A DNA stretch of 64,000 nucleotides from Ranitomeya variabilis (Eukaryota; Chordata; Amphibia; Anura; Dendrobatidae). Of this stretch, positions 1-18,358 are shown in pieces. The stretch is taken from positions 68,399,042-68,463,041 of the forward strand of contig NC_135236.1 of NCBI RefSeq assembly GCF_051348905.1, written 5' to 3'. The notes under the pieces are model-generated. The model had not been told where the DNA came from. It searched no databases and was given only the letters and a program-made list of their open reading frames with translations. The position numbers and the translations under genes are program-made. Position 1 is the stretch's first letter. Each line of letters starts with the position of its first letter.

Positions 1-1560
1 ACGAGCTAGATGTTATTTTCTCCCACTGAGTGGTAAAAAACTTCAGTCTGCCCCCAACTGGTATATCCTCAGTATTTGTTGTCTTTTGGGGGGTTGGGTC
101 TTCTAAACATGGTACCTCTCTGCTTGTCATCCTTAGGGGTCCATGTTGTAGACCTATCCGTTTGCCTTCTTTTGCCAAACGGTCTCCTCTTAAAGGCTCT
201 CCTGTAAAAGGGAATAGAGGAATCAGGAAAAGCTTTCTTCCTGTCCTTTGCCTTTTTGAGTATCTCATCTAAGGTTTTACCAAAGAGGTACTCACCCTCA
301 CATGGGATCGCGCATATTTTGGATTTAGATTGCGCGTCCCCTTTCCAACTCTTCATCCATAGAGCCCTTCTTGCGTTATTCACAAGGCCCGCAGATCTTG
401 CTGCTAAACGGAGTGAGTCAGCGGAGGCGTCTGCCATAAAGGCCGCTGCTCCTCGTATTAAGGGGATGGCTGCTCGTAGTTTTTCTCTTGAGCTTTTACT
501 TTCGATTTGCTGGTCTAATTGATCAATCCAGATGATCATTGACCTGGCAGCGCAAGTGCTGGCTATTGCAGGCTTGAATATTCCTGTAGCCGCCTCCCAA
601 GATCGTTTAAGGGATGACTCGGCCTTACGATCTAAGGGATCGACCAATAGTCCCGCATCCTCCACAGGTAAAGTGGATTGCTTAGAGATAGAGGCTACGG
701 CTGCGTCGACCTTAGGGACTTTGGTCCATGTAAGAAGCTCCTCGTCACTAAACGGATATTTTCGTTTTGACGCTGAGGGTAGAAAGCTTCTCTGATCCTG
801 CTTCTCCCACTCTTTTAATTAATGTTTTCACTGCCGGTATAACTGGAAAACATCTCCTCTTTCTGTCTGCCAAACCCGCGAACATTATGTCCTGCGCGGT
901 TTGCGCACCCTTAGACTCCTCACACCCCATGGTATTTCGAATTGATTTTACCAAGTTGTCTACACTGTCTAAGGGAAAACATGAGCGTCCCTCAATCTCT
1001 GATGAGGATGATGATGCTGAACATGATGACAGGGAGGCGTCTGACAGTACAGGTTGGTCACTGTCGGAGTCTGACACAAGTGTCGGTGTTTTGGACTTGG
1101 TACTACGCGGTTTGTCCTGGGTCATATTTTTAAGTTCCTCCCTAATAATGGCCCGTAAATCCGTAATGGACACTGCTGCTCCCTGTGTTGTTTCCTTAAA
1201 ACAGTCCTTGCAAAGTTTTTTGGGGTATGAGTCAGGAAGGGGCTGGCTACACAAGGCAAATTCCCTGTGTTTCGTTTTTTGTCGTTTTTTGCCCTGAGCG
1301 TAGAGAGAGAAAGGGAAAAGAGAGAAATAGGGAGACAGCGTCAGCTTAATAGGTAGAGTTCACAACTCACCCAGTGAAGCAAATAATACCGGATCAGAAG
1401 GCCGAGATCCTGTTCTGGAACCGTCACTTTTACGAGTGGTCTCCGAGGATCCTCTGGCGTGATCTTTGGCGGGGGGTACTGGATCTCCAGCTGTGGGGTC
1501 CATGGCACCTGGGGATGACATCTCTGCATCGCCGTTTTACTGTTTGTGCAGTGATTTAAA
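1..1560 (-). mobile_element. DIRS-like retroelement fragment, gag-like region
   Basis: Two minus-strand open stretches (about 748-1254 and 69-665) encode a gag-like ORF1 protein of the type that in frog genomes is often mislabelled LAP2-alpha-like. It starts near 1254 with a Cys-containing head (SYPKKLCKDC), then an acidic Ser/Asp-rich stretch, the motif IRNTMG, and later a helical part followed by an Arg/Lys-rich tail. This layout is known from ORF1 of amphibian DIRS tyrosine-recombinase elements. The element runs off the left edge of the window, so reverse transcriptase and recombinase are not seen. It looks broken. Its upstream end lies somewhere in 1560-2290. Confidence 0.6.
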
Positions 1561-2290
1561 TAGCGCGCCTTTTTTTTTTTTTTTTTTGCGCATGCGCAGA
1601 TCGGCGCCGGCTCCCCCGCCTTAGATCCGGCCTAGGCGCCCCGGAAGTCCATTATTCATTTCCGGGGTAGCCTGTATTGCGGCGGTCGGCGCATGTGCGG
1701 CCCGGGATTCAGCACTGGACCGCAATGGGAGGTCACCTTACCCGGCTCCTGCCGTACTGCCGTTTGCCTCCTCACTGCCGCACCGCACGCTGGGGAAGAC
1801 GCCGGGCGGCCCTCCCCGGACCCGGCCGTTTGCCCGCTCCATCAGACGAGGAGGGAGCCGTCTAACGGAACTCCCCCGACGCTGCTTCTGAGCCGCAGCC
1901 CCTGCCGTTCTCGCGGATACCGCGCAGGCGGCATGCTAGCCCAGGTATGTCCTGTAGTCCTGTCGTTCCTGGATGTTCCCGCAGGAACAGGAAACCTAAA
2001 CTGAGGAGGAGAGGTGGACCGCCCCCTTTTATTTCTCAATAGGTTTCCTGTTCCTGCGGGGCGGATCCCTCTCTCCAGTGGGGTGCTGTCGTGGCGAAGA
2101 GTAAAAATGGGTATTGAAATTAGCTCTCCTCCAAAAATAATGACAACTGTCTCTCTAGCGCCTCCTATTGGGTAAGTCAGTGACCAACTATAATGAGCCT
2201 TGCACCATGACGGAGGGTAGAAGTCCAAAAAAAAGAAACCCTCACCTGCGGACAGCCACTTCTGGGTGTTTGCCATCATCACTGACATTC
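1561..2290. repeat. GC-rich leader with short inverted repeat, probable end of the DIRS-like element
   Basis: This stretch has no convincing gene. It is CpG-rich and carries an inverted pair, AGGAACAGGAAACCT near 1980 and AGGTTTCCTGTTCCTGC near 2040, separated by about 50 bp. Its position just upstream of the gag-like region on the minus strand suggests it is the untranslated leader or terminal repeat of the same element. That assignment is inference. Confidence 0.35.
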
Positions 2291-2713
2291 TGTTATTTTT
2301 TTCAGTGATCTGTATACATGGCTATGTAGATTGGCCACAGAACGCATCCGTGTGCCCCTTAGCACCCTCTTTATAGGGACATCACTAATGACTGAAAGTT
2401 TTTAACCTTGTAACCGCCCCGTGACATTAACGCTTTAAATTGTGTGAAGGGGTTAAGAGAACATGGTGAGATATACAGTATATACCCCAATGTGTGATCT
2501 TACCATTATGACAATGCTTTCTTATGTCACATGCTGCCATCTAGTGGTCACAAGAAATATTGCAGTATATTTGTTTTTATTTTACATTGTACTGTTTATT
2601 ATATACTATATATATATAAAATGTATTTCATTTTATGTATTGTATTTGTTTGTGTGTATTTTTTCTCCCCTATTGATCAATTGCATAATTCCTGATACAA
2701 TATAGATAGAGAT
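2291..2713. other. AT-rich intergenic DNA
   Basis: No gene, RNA or clear repeat is visible. The sequence is AT-rich, with a short TA-rich run near 2600-2630. The open reading frame in it is hydrophobic low-complexity translation with no family resemblance. Confidence 0.5.
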
Positions 2714-3200
2714 TAGTGATGAGCGAGTGTACTCGTTGCTCGGGTTTTCCAGAGCACGCTCGCGTGACCTCCGAGCAGTGGCGTAGCTACCGGGGGGGCA
2801 GAGGGTGCGGGCGCCCCGGGCCCGATGCTCTGAGGGGGCTCACCCAGAGCTATACTACTGTAACTATCGGCGCGTGCAGAGCACCTATACAGTTACATTC
2901 TGCGGCAGAGCAGGGAGAATCGATCTCCCTGCTCTGCCGCCCGGCCGCTATGGGGCCCCTGAACAGGCGGGGGGGCCCGGTGCCAGCAGTGGGCCCTCCG
3001 CTGTCATCGGTAGATCAGCTGTACCAGCATTAGCAGATACAGCTGATCGCATTGATGGGAGGAGAGCTGCGCTCCTTCTCCCATCATCCCCCTGTCTGTC
3101 GGCGTCTGACGTCGCCGACACTGACAGCGAGATCAGCGGAGATCAGCGGGAGCAGCGCAAGAACCAGGAAGAAGAGAGGTGAGTATTTATTTTTTATAGC
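2714..3200. mobile_element. Nested non-autonomous DNA transposon remnants
   Basis: At about 2714 a frog MITE-type end begins (AGTGATGAGCGAGTGTACTC). It is interrupted near 2768 by a second unit starting CAGTGGCGTAGCTACC, a hAT-like terminal sequence, followed by GC-rich DNA. I could not find the right ends or target duplications of either, so the family calls are tentative and no coding content is claimed. Confidence 0.4.
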
Positions 3201-3430
3201 GGCTGCTGCCTTATTACAGGGTCTGCCTATGGGGGCTGCCTTATTACAGGGTCTGATTATGGGGGCTGCCTTATTACAGGGTCTGATTATGGGGGCTGCC
3301 TTATTACAGGGTCTGCCTATGGGGGGCTGCCATACTACAGGGTCTGACTATGGGGGCTGCCTTATTACAGGGTCTGCCTATAGGGGTGCTGCCTTATTAC
3401 AGTGTCTGCCTATGGGAGCTGCCTTATGCT
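3200..3430. repeat. Short tandem array, about 33-bp unit
   Basis: About seven imperfect copies of a unit containing TTATTACAGGGTCTG and TATGGGGGCTGCC follow one another. Drift increases toward the right and the array decays into related single-copy sequence to about 3660. It is non-coding. Confidence 0.8.
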
Positions 3431-3889
3431 ATAGAGTCTGCCTATGGGGAGTGCATTATACTATATTGTGGACTATTTGGTGCATTATGCTACTGTATAT
3501 GGAGGCTATCTATGGGGCCATCATACAGTATGGAGATTACAGTGTGGGGGTCATTATACATTGTTGGAGCCATCAAACAGTTTGGCGGCTACTAAGGGGT
3601 CAGTATACTGTGTGGGTGGTACTATATAGTGAGGGGGCATTATACTGTGTATAGGGGAGCTGTATAGGGGGAGACTCGGGACTTTATGAAATGTAAAGTG
3701 GGCACTTATTGTTATAAGGGAACTCAGTCACAGTAACCTATCAAAGGGGTACACAGAGGGCAATATTACTTTCTGGGGGCAAAATGCGGGCTCTGTTTTC
3801 TAGGGCACTTGCACCCGGCATTACTATATTATAGTGGGTTGCTTTAGAATTTAGAGGGCACACAGAACCACACAGCAGGTGTAGTAATA

Positions 3890-5092
3890 GGGACACATGG
3901 AGCAGCAGCGGCTCAGTATTGGGGTATCAGGGGCAGTAATAAGGTCACATACGGCAGCAGCGGCTCAGTATTGGGGTATCAGGGGCAGTAATAGGGACAC
4001 ATACGGCAGCAGCGGCTCAGTATTGGGGTATCAGGTGCAGTAATAGGGACACATACGGCAGCAGCGGCTCAGTATTGGGGTATCAGGTGCAGTAATAGGG
4101 ACACATACGGCAGCAGCGGCTCAGTATTGGGGTATCAGGGGCAGTAATAGGGATACATACAGCAGCAGAGGCTCAGTATTGGGGTATCAGGTGCAGTAAT
4201 AGGGTCACATACGGCAGCAGCGGCTCAGTATTGGGGTATCAGGGGCAGTAATAAGGTCACATACGGCAGCAGCAGCTCAGTATTGGGGTATCAGGGGCAG
4301 TAATAAGGACACATACGGCAGCAGCGGCTCAGTATTGGGGTATCAGGGGCAGTAATAAGGTCACATACGGCAGCAGCAGCTCAGTATTGGGGTATCAGGG
4401 GCAGTAATAAGGTCACATACGGCAGCAGCTCAGTATTGGGGTATCAGGGGCAGTAATAAGGTCACATACGGCAGCAGCAGCTCAGTATTGGGGTATCAGG
4501 GGCAGTAATAAGGACACATACGGCAGCAGCGGCTCAGTATTGGGGTATCAGGGGCAGTAATAAGGTCACATACGGCAGCAGCAGCTCAGTATTGGGGTAT
4601 CAGGTGCAGTAATAAGGACACATACAGCAGCAGCGGCTCAGTATTGGGGTATCAGGGGCAGTAATAAGGTCACATACGGCAGCAGCTCAGTATTGGGGTA
4701 TCAGGGGCAGTAATAAGGACACATACGGCAGCAGCGGCTCAGTATTGGGGTATCAGGGGCAGTAATAAGGTCACATACGGCAGCAGCAGCTCAGTATTGG
4801 GGTATCAGGGGCAGTAATAAGGTCACATACGGCAGCAGCTCAGTATTGGGGTATCAGGGGCAGTAATAAGGTCACATACGGCAGCAGCTCAGTATTGGGG
4901 TATCAGGGGCAGTAATAAGGTCACATACGGCAGCAGCTCAGTATTGGGGTATCAGGTGCAGTAATAGGGACACATACGGCAGCAGCGGCTCAGTATTGGG
5001 GTATCAGGTGCAGTAATAGGGACACATACGGCAGCAGAGGCTCAGTATTGGGGTATCAGGTGCAGTAATAGGGACACATACGGCAGCAGCGT
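3890..5092. repeat. Minisatellite, 52-bp unit, about 23 copies
   Basis: The unit reads through CGGCTCAGTATTGGGG, TATCAGGGGCAGTAATA and CACATACGGCAGCAG. Neighbouring starts, for example 3961 and 4013, are 52 bp apart. Some copies lack one CAG triplet, giving shorter units. Two sub-variants (GGGGCAG versus GGTGCAG; AAGGTCAC versus AGGGACAC) alternate in blocks, as expected from unequal exchange. It is non-coding. Confidence 0.92.
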
Positions 5093-6092
5093 CTATACAC
5101 CCAAGTCCCCCTCCCACACACAGTATATAGACAAGCCCCTCTCCCCTACACGCATTATATAGCCAAGTCCCCCTCCCCACACATAGCACACAGTATATAG
5201 CTAAGTCCCCCTCCCCCACACACAGCAAACAGTATATAGCCAAGTCCCCCTCCCCCACACACAGTATACAGACAAGCCCCTCTCCCCTACACGCATTATA
5301 TAGACAAGTCCCCCTCCCCCACACACACAGCACGCAGTATATAGCCAAGTCCCCCTCCCCCACACAGTATATAGACAAGCCCCTCTCCCCTACACATTAT
5401 ATAGACAAGTCCCCCTCCCCCACACACAGCACACAGTATATAGCCAAGTCCCCCTCACACACACACACAGCATATAGCCAAGTCCCCCTCCCCCACACAT
5501 AGCAAATAGTATTATAGCCAAGTCCCCCTCCCCATACACACAGCATGCAGTATATAGCCAAGTCCCCCTCCCCATACACACAGCATGCAGTATATAGCCA
5601 AGTCCCCCTCCCCACACACACAGCATGCAGTATATAGCCAAGTCCCCCTCCCCACACACACAGCATGCAGTATATAGCCAAGTCCCCCTCTCCACACACA
5701 CAGCATGCAGTATATAGCCAAGTTCCCCTCCCCACACACACACAGCATGCAGTATATAGCCAAGTCCCCCTCCCCCACACATAGCAAACAGTATATAGCC
5801 AAGTCCCCCTCCCCCACACAGTATATAGACAAGCCCCTCTCCCCTACACGCATTATATAGACAAGTACCCCTCCCCACACACAGCACACAGTATATAGCC
5901 AAGTCCCCCTCCCCACACACAGTATATAGCCAAGTCCCCCTCCCCACACATAGCACACAGTATATAGCCAAGTCCCCCTCCCCACACATAGCACACAGTA
6001 TATAGCCAAGTCCCCCTCCCCCACACATAGCACACAGTATATAGCCAAGTCCCCCTCCCCCACACATAGCACACAGTATATAGCCAAGTCCC
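5093..6092. repeat. Minisatellite, about 43-bp unit, about 24 copies
   Basis: The unit contains AGTATATAGCCAAGTCCCC and a CACACA run ending in AGCATGCAG or a variant. It begins directly where the 52-bp array ends. Variable CA-run length causes unit-length variation. The long minus-strand open frames here are repeat translations (GDLAIYC-type periodicity) and are not genes. Confidence 0.92.
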
Positions 6093-6614
6093 CCCCAACA
6101 ACGCAAATGTGAACGTAGAGAAAGAAGTCGGGTTTTGCTCAGAAAAATTCTGCAAACAATCCTGAACGTGGGCACACCGTACACGTAGGGCGATGTTCAC
6201 ACGTGTCAGCATCTTCTCCTCAGTCTTCTGCGTTCCCAACAGTTTTCTTCCATCAGCGGCAGTAGATGGAGGAGTCCGGCAGGGGCCCAGGCCGGGCAAT
6301 GACTGCACCAATCACAGCACAGGCTCATGGAGCTCCTCCCCTGTGGAGCCAGAGAGAAGTGAAGGGCTTCTGCCCCAGGATCTCAGTGCAGTGGGTGGGG
6401 AAGGGGCGCTGGAAGCCAGGCTGACAGACACCTCTATAGGACAGGAGTCATCTAGAAACCTAATTAGCGCAATAATAAAAGTAAACTAACAAAAAAAACC
6501 ACCGTTTAACATTACTTACAAACCGACCAATCAGAGAGCCTTTCACACAGCGATGTAAGCTGCACGCAGATTGGACGTCACATCCGCTCCCACAGCGTTG
6601 ATCCCCCCGGTCCA
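6093..6614. other. Intergenic DNA upstream of SNORD13 3' end
   Basis: I see no gene. There is unique-looking sequence with a GC-rich part around 6240-6430 and an AT-rich part near 6470-6510. It lies downstream of U13, so it may hold the 3' processing signal, but I could not recognise a canonical snRNA-type 3' box. Confidence 0.4.
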
Positions 6615-6711
6615 GGATCAGAAGGGTAATGTGCCAGTCGTAACAAGGAGGCCGCACATGTCACACAGCCGTGTGAGCACCCAATCATCACACTTCTGAA
6701 CCAGAAGGATC
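6615..6711 (-). ncRNA. SNORD13: U13 small nucleolar RNA (C/D-type, SNORD13)
   Basis: The minus strand from 6711 reads GATCCTTCTGG at its 5' end, then GTGATGATTGGGTG (C box TGATGAT), a central hairpin region with TGTGTGACATGTGC, then CCTTGTTACGACT, GGCACATTACCC and a CTGA D box at 6618-6621. These blocks follow vertebrate U13 in order and spacing; the length of about 97 nt is close to the human 104 nt. CCTTGTTACGACT is a 13-nt perfect complement to the 3' region of 18S rRNA (AGTCGTAACAAGG), and GATCCTTC complements its last stem region. U13 is known to guide NAT10-dependent N4-acetylation of 18S helix 45. It is divergent from MAK16, whose ATG is 491 bp away. The exact 3' end is uncertain by a few bases. 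Confidence 0.93.
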
Positions 6712-6770
6712 GGCGAGCACCGGGCGCGGCATCACCCCGGGAGCGGACACCCGCCACTGGGATTGGGGCG

Positions 6771-6790
6771 ACTTTACCACAGACAGGTCA
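6771..6790 (-). promoter_or_regulatory. PSE-like element of the U13 gene
   Basis: On the minus strand this reads TGACCTGTCTGTGGTAAAGT, which resembles the vertebrate snRNA proximal sequence element as I recall it from U1 genes (TGACC, GTGTGT, TAAAG). It lies about 60-79 bp upstream of the U13 5' end, slightly farther than the usual position near -55. U13 is known to be transcribed from its own snRNA-type promoter, so a PSE is expected here. A CACGTG E-box at 6789-6794 touches its upstream side. Confidence 0.45.
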
Positions 6791-6884
6791 CGTGATGGAG
6801 CGCTGTCACATGACTAGTCCTGTAATCATGTTAGGCTGTCAATAGTAATAGTCACCGTGAAATAAAGATTTTACAGTAAAATAT

Positions 6885-7050
6885 TACATATGTTAATATA
6901 TGCAGAGAATTGACCAATCGTAGTCATCGTCCGCCGTGTTCATCACACATGCTAATGATGCAGCACGTTGACCAATCGCAGTCATCGTCTGCCGTGGTCA
7001 TTACATATGCTAATATATGCAGCACGTTGACCAATCGCAGTCTCCGTCCG
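6885..7050. promoter_or_regulatory. Three tandem octamer-like plus CCAAT modules between U13 and MAK16
   Basis: A unit of 58-59 bp is repeated. TTGACCAATCG begins at 6910, 6968 and 7027, and each is preceded by an octamer-like word: ATGTTAAT at 6890, ATGCTAAT at 6949 and ATGCTAAT at 7007. The CCAAT boxes could bind NF-Y. The octamer-like words lie 180-300 bp upstream of the U13 5' end, the usual place for the distal element of snRNA-type genes, and 110-310 bp upstream of the MAK16 start region. The block may therefore serve both genes. Binding is inferred from motifs only. Confidence 0.6.
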
Positions 7051-7079
7051 CAATCCTGGCTGGGGATTTGGTTTTCTTC

Positions 7080-7135
7080 CCCGCGGAAGTGACGTGATTC
7101 TCGCGAGATCCGGTCCTTTTACAGATGGCGGCTCA
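7080..7135 (+). promoter_or_regulatory. MAK16 core promoter motifs
   Basis: Within 55 bp there is an ETS-type CGGAAGTG (7083-7090), a TGACGTGA CRE-like site, the palindrome TCTCGCGAGA at 7099-7108, a pyrimidine tract CCTTTT suitable for a TOP-like start, and AGATGGCGGC (7123-7132), a YY1 consensus usually found just downstream of the start site. This combination is typical of TATA-less housekeeping promoters. Transcription probably starts near 7112-7120. Confidence 0.65.
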
Positions 7136-7201
7136 CTGAGGGTTACACGCGTTTATAGTGCGGTACCCGGGGAGGAGAAGGAATAACGTGACGCCGCCGA
7201 G

Positions 7202-15045
<7,844 letters not shown>

Positions 15046-15078
15046 GGACTGTGGGGATCCACCGGACTGCTTTTTATA

Positions 15079-15084
15079 AATAAA
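15079..15084 (+). terminator. MAK16 polyadenylation signal AATAAA
   Basis: The hexamer AATAAA lies 34 bp after the MAK16 stop codon in a short AT-rich stretch. A GT-containing segment follows at 15110-15170. It is the first canonical signal after the stop. Confidence 0.75.
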
Positions 15085-16500
15085 TCTATTCTCTGGATGA
15101 CGCCACCATCATCAATAGTTTAATGTAAAGCCGCAACTGATTTTACTCCATTCTCCCAAGTCTGTGTCACTGGCGATGTTTGGAAGGAAAGCCGCTAAGG
15201 CAGTCGTGTACACCTTATGGCCCTCACATCTGGTAACACACATACCTGACACTGTCTGGTGGCTGCGGATATGTAAGGTGCAGAGCAGCGTCGGGTAGCA
15301 CCGTAGGTATGGGGAACAGCGTGGTCACGGCAGCCAGGTAAGGAGGAGACAAAGTGGCCTAGTGCTGCCATAATCGTTTTCGTTTATGGGAGAAAAACAG
15401 ATGGAAAGCGATCCTTGTGCAGATCAACCAATAAGTCTGAGTAGAGGTAAGTGGCTTCTACCCACTTGGATCAGTTGTGCTTCAACAAATTAATCCTCCA
15501 CGCTGCAGCTACGCCTTCTGCACCTCCATGAGAGAACCAGATAAGGGAAACAAAATTGGGCTTCCAGGAGCGCTGCCCAGAATCCAGGGAAACTTCTAAT
15601 GTCCAAAATGTTAAAATGTAATGAGCGCTGTGTTACAGAGCCGGTCCAGCTCCATCATCCGGCTCATACAGATTGAATATTACATGCCGCCATTTATACT
15701 ATCCCTATGGACTTCACACATCATGATATTTCCAGGAAATAACAGTACCAGAGATCTCCGTGTGTTTCATAGCTGTGGCACCGTGAGCCACATAAGTGTC
15801 ACACATACCGGCGCCTGAGAAGAGCCGGGACAGTTCGCACTGTTCTCAGGTGTTGCATGCTGAAGACGGCTCCCATCATTGTCCACTGCAATCAGCGTGA
15901 GCGGTGGACAGTGTTGAGAATTGTAGTAAGCCCCCGCTGTCTAGTGTAAAATTAAGAATAAAATCACATTTTATTCATCTTAACACCTAATCCCCTGAAG
16001 CCACTGTCCCCTGTAATAAAATAAACAGTAGTATCCCTCCCCTGTCCGGAGTTAAAAGAATCCAGTGTCCCACGCCGTAATTAATCTGTGCGACATTTGC
16101 TCATTGTGACCAGTAGCCTGAGGTGACCGCTCACTGCAGCGAGAGCGGGCCTCATGATGAACTGCACTGATCTCATACAAATGTTTGGAATAAACTGTGT
16201 AATGACGCCATTATAACTATTCATTCTGCCGTGGTCGGCTTGTGTCGGGCAGCCGGCGTATTGTAGATCGCAGACACATCGCAACATATGTCAATGGCCG
16301 CTAAGCTGAATGTGTCTGCCCTCGTCAGATCTCATAAATCCCCGAAAACTTAATTTCAGATGTGGAAAAGGAAAATTCCAGTCCTCATCCCCAGGAATTC
16401 GTGTTTCATGGGTCTCTTGACTGTTAACATTACTCGCTCCTCCCTGCCGGTGGGTCACTTCTTGTTTTATAGACAATTTTTTTTATTTTTATATGGACTG
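15085..16500. other. Intergenic DNA 3' of MAK16
   Basis: No gene or confident repeat is visible here. Short open frames have no recognisable features. Confidence 0.4.
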
Positions 16501-16644
16501 GGACCCCTGAAGAAGCACAATCGTTTGTTCCCCAGCTGAACGATTCCTGGGGATTGGAATTCTCCTTTTCCTCAACTGGAATTCAGTTTTTAGATTTGAC
16601 AGTCTATAAGGATTAGCAGGGCGCTGGTCACACTCCAACCTTCT

Positions 16645-16775
16645 TTAAGAAGGGCGATGTGAACTGCTATCTGGTATTTTCAAGTGGGTCACAAAAATCC
16701 CACACGGCCAATGTACAAGAACTAGAAAAATAATTGATTCACAGATAAGACTTTAAGGAAGCACGGATACTACGG
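16645..16775 (+). repeat. 131-bp direct repeat, copy 1
   Basis: This segment of the Penelope-like fragment, from TTAAGAAGGGCGATGTGAAC to CACGGATACTACGG, recurs at 17808-17939 with roughly 8 percent difference by eye. The two copies flank the 1,032-bp non-coding repeat exactly. Confidence 0.9.
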
Positions 16776-17807
16776 GGATAGTACGTCCGAGGTCAGATCC
16801 CCTGCTTTGATGGGGGCTCAGGCGGTGAGCCCGCATCAAAGCCGGGACATGTCAGCTGTTTTGAACAGCTGACATGTGCGCGCAATAGCGGTGGGTGGAA
16901 TCGCGATCCACCCGCCGCTATTAACTAGTTAAATGCCGCTGTCAAGCGCTGATAGCGGTATTTAACTAGCGCTTCCGACCATCGGGCCAGAAATCAGCGC
17001 ATCGCTTACCGTCATGTGATCGGGGGTCAGCGATGCATCGGCATGACAACCATAGGTCTATTGAAAACCTCTGATTGTTGATGCCGGCTTGCTGTGAGCG
17101 CCACCCTGTGGTCGCCGCTTATAGCAAGCCAATTCAGCTACAGAGGAGCGATCTGAGCATCGCTCCTATGTAGCAGAGCCGATCAGGCTATGCCAGCTTC
17201 TAGCCTCCCATGAAGGCTATTGAAGCATGGCAGAAGTAAAAAAAAAAAAAAAAAAAAGTTTAAAAAAAAAATATAAAAGTTTCAATCACCCCCTTTGGCC
17301 CCATTCAAAATAAAACAATAAAAAAAAAATCAAACCTACACATATTTGGTATCGCCACGTTCAGAATCGCCCGATCAATAAAAAAAAAAAAAAAAAGGAT
17401 TAACCTGATCGCTAAACAACGTAACAAGAAAAAAAATTTGAAACGCCAGAATTACGTTTTTTTGGTCGCCGCGACATTGCATTAAAATGTAATATCAGGC
17501 GATCAAAAGAACGTATCTGCACCGAAATGGTATCATTAAAAACGCCAGCTCAGCACGCAAAAAATAAGCCCTCAAAAAACAAGTGTGGGATTGCACTTTT
17601 TTTTTTTGCAATTTTATCGCACTTGGAACTTTTTTTTCCCATTTTCTAGTACACGACATGCTAAAACTAATGATGTCGTTCAAAAGTACAACTTGTCTCA
17701 CAAAAAATAAGCCCTCACATGGCCAAATTGACAGAAAAATTAAAAAAAAGTGATGGCTCTGGGAAGGAGGGGAGCGGAAAACGAAAAAAGCTGGGGTCAT
17801 GAAGCGG
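16776..17807. repeat. Anuran long non-coding interspersed repeat (about 1.03 kb)
   Basis: It begins GGGATAGTACGTCCGAGG and ends GGGGTCATGAAGCGG. It contains self-complementary GC-rich blocks (for example ACATGTCAGCTGTTTTGAAC / GAACAGCTGACATGT near 16846-16876), then oligo-A runs and AAAAAATAAGCCCTCA words twice. I recognise these words from abundant frog repeats but cannot name the family. No coding capacity is seen. Confidence 0.6.
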
Positions 17808-17939
17808 TTAAGAAGGGCGATGTGAACCGCTACCTGGAGTTTTCAAGTGGGTCACAAAAATCCCACACGGCCAATGTAGAAGAATTAGAAAAATAAATGA
17901 TTCACAGATGAAGACTTTAAGGAAGCACGGAAACTACGG
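17808..17939 (+). repeat. 131-bp direct repeat, copy 2
   Basis: Second copy of the segment at 16645-16775. It reads on into the uninterrupted Penelope-like coding sequence at 17940, so this copy keeps the natural downstream junction. Confidence 0.9.
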
Positions 17940-18358
17940 ATATATAAAAAGGAGATTTAAAGATAAAAAATACCCTGCAAGAATATTAAAAGATGCATTG
18001 GAACGCACTAAAAAAACTTGGTGTCCAAATACAGGAAGAGCTTCTGATTTGGAAGGTGAGCCAATGATTTTAGAAAAGGATCTGTTGGGTGCCGGCTTTA
18101 TAGCCGCAGTAATATCGGGTGCGTTACCCAAACATTGGGCGATTTTAGTGAATGACCCGGTTTGTTTCACGAAATAATAGAAAAACCATACATAGCTTTT
18201 CATAGGAATATGAATCTGGAGAATCATGTTGCACCCATCAAGATCAGATCCACCTTAGACTCTCTGCACACAAGGTCCATTATCCGTACAGACATCCATT
18301 AGAGGCTCCTATCGATGTGGGGGAAGGAAATGTTTGAGCTGCGGGCGTACAACAACAT

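Larger units (their letters stand above)
16505..18358 (+). mobile_element. Penelope-like element, left fragment
   Basis: Plus-strand translations show the C-terminal reverse-transcriptase region of Penelope-like elements: near 16585 IQFLDLTVYKD, then TFFKKGDVN and YLVFSSGSQKSH, and at 17950-18010 RRFKDKKYPARILKDALER. Such elements encode a telomerase-related RT plus a GIY-YIG endonuclease. The copy is fragmentary and looks broken with several breaks. It is interrupted at 16776-17807 by a non-coding repeat and ends at 18358, where the DIRS element begins. Its continuation lies after 23876. Confidence 0.6.

Noticed and set aside
3890-6092. Arrays considered as CRISPR
   Set aside because: Units are contiguous and homologous over their full length with no unique spacers, and the genome is eukaryotic.
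5004-6311. Cys/Tyr/Leu-rich frames of up to 264 codons
   Set aside because: These are translations of the 43-bp minisatellite in several frames.
2768-6772. CAGTGGCG at 2768 and CGCCACTG-like sequence at 6753 considered as the two ends of one hAT element
   Set aside because: The right match is short and the flanking 8-mers differ (CCTCCGAG versus GGATTGGG), so no target duplication supports it.
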